Assembly: GCF_014635725.1 (NCBI RefSeq) | Contig: NZ_BMDJ01000004.1 | Span: forward strand, 310,001-374,000 | Source: Pedobacter mendelii | GTDB lineage: Bacteria; Bacteroidota; Bacteroidia; Sphingobacteriales; Sphingobacteriaceae | DNA: 64,000 nt | Direction: 5' to 3' | Shown here: positions 63,559-64,000 of the stretch, one piece after another | Position numbering within the stretch: the stretch's first letter is position 1 | Layout of the letters: each line of letters starts with the position of its first letter | The notes under the pieces: generated by a model | What the model saw: only the letters and a program-made list of their open reading frames with translations | The model's database searches: none | Told to the model about the DNA's origin: nothing | Made by a program: the position numbers and the translations under genes

Positions 63559-63616
63559 TCAGAGGTCAGAAATTAAAAAGTCTATCACTATAAACCTTAG
63601 ACTTTCTGACCTCTGA
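63559..63616. terminator. Long inverted repeat, terminator-like
   Basis: TCAGAGGTCAGAAA at 63559-63572 is the exact inverse complement of TTTCTGACCTCTGA at 63603-63616, and inner arms AAAGTCTA and TAGACTTT (63577-63584 and 63598-63605) overlap the right arm, giving two alternative hairpins. It lies 12 bases after the stop of the peptidase gene. The TCAGAGGTCAGAA unit looks like an interspersed element in related genomes, so it may be a mobile or repeat sequence used as a terminator. Confidence 0.6.
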
Positions 63617-63627
63617 ATACCGGAGTG

Positions 63628-64000
63628 TTAAGGTTTATCGTCTGTTAATTCAAAGCCCCAGGTTTTTCCTTTTTCAGTTGCAGGAATACCGCTTGTCATC
63701 CATGCAGGTGCTTTATCACCTTTCAAATAATAATCAAAAAACTGCTGTTCGCGAATTTGAATGTCTTTACGATTTTGGCGTTGAACTAAATTGTGCGCTT
63801 CACCATTGTAATTTAACATCCAAACAGGTTTACCTAAACGACGTAGGCCAGTAAACATTTCAATTCCCTGATACCAAGGCACAGCACCATCTGCATCATT
63901 AGCCATAACCACAACTGGTGTATTTACTTTTGGAAACATGAAAAGAGGCGAATTCTCTATGTATAATTCAGGTTTTTCCCAAAGCGTTGCACCAATGCGG
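63628..64000 (-). CDS. S9 prolyl oligopeptidase family peptidase, C-terminal part (cut by right edge)
   Basis: The reading frame stays open to base 64000, and the ATG at 63939 is internal. The visible 124 residues are the end of an alpha/beta-hydrolase domain: GATLWEKPELYIENSPLF, TPVVVMANDADGAVPWYQG with the catalytic Asp in NDADGAVPW, and MLNYNGEAHNLVQRQNRKD with the catalytic His in GEAHN. It ends with a Lys-rich FFDYYLKGDKAP region. The nucleophile Ser lies outside the window. Such enzymes are usually secreted by Bacteroidota. Confidence 0.92.
   Translation of the reverse strand, partial: RIGATLWEKPELYIENSPLFMFPKVNTPVVVMANDADGAVPWYQGIEMFTGLRRLGKPVWMLNYNGEAHNLVQRQNRKDIQIREQQFFDYYLKGDKAPAWMTSGIPATEKGKTWGFELTDDKP

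Overview
The window looks like chromosomal DNA of a Bacteroidota, most probably a Pedobacter-like member of the Sphingobacteriaceae. The reasons are low GC, a SusC/SusD pair with ECF sigma and FecR anti-sigma genes, a Bacteroidota promoter (TTTG-N19-TAnnTTTG), lack of Shine-Dalgarno sequences, many lipoproteins with LxxC boxes, and DUF4998/DUF5013/DUF5000-type lipoproteins. There is one tRNA gene, no rRNA, no insertion sequence and no CRISPR array.

Positions 1-31 kb form a long surface-polysaccharide region on both strands. It holds about a dozen glycosyltransferases of several folds (GT2, GT4-like, GT8 twins, GT14-like twins, two GT-C membrane enzymes), a flippase, a hexapeptide acyltransferase (cut by the left edge), an FdtA/FdtB-like pair for a 3-amino-3,6-dideoxyhexose, two methyltransferase-like proteins and a secreted beta-helix lipoprotein. 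Two GMC flavoprotein dehydrogenases each sit beside a small Tat-signal protein. The second pair is in a tight four-gene unit with a HAD phosphatase and a UbiA enzyme carrying decaprenyl-phosphate phosphoribosyltransferase motifs. That set suggests a lipid-linked pentose that is made, dephosphorylated and then oxidised, next to a GT-C enzyme that could use it.

Positions 28.6-41.7 kb (minus strand) hold a compact NRPS/PKS locus. A 2207-residue A-PCP-KS-AT-ACP-aminotransferase protein is followed by a 1340-residue C-A-PCP-TE protein, a Sfp-type phosphopantetheinyl transferase, a JmjC/cupin-type hydroxylase and a FkbM-like methyltransferase. The A-domain codes read as proline-like and aspartate-like, and the AT is malonyl-type. 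The predicted product is a short proline-derived beta-amino acid joined to Asp. This is the most novel-looking system in the window.

Positions 42.5-48 kb hold single genes: an MBL-fold hydrolase, a secreted GH2 enzyme followed by a decayed GH88 gene, a small acidic protein, a YbaK-type deacylase and tRNA-Arg(UCU). Positions 48.2-58 kb (minus strand) are a transport-only polysaccharide-utilisation operon: sigma factor, FecR, SusC with an STN domain, SusD and two surface lipoproteins. A plus-strand terminator hairpin between fecR and susC hints at an antisense RNA. Positions 58.7-64 kb hold a TonB receptor whose perfect promoter is overlapped by a palindromic operator, a PaaI-type thioesterase, a small protein, a fused SpmA/SpmB-type membrane protein, and the C-terminus of an S9 peptidase cut by the right edge.
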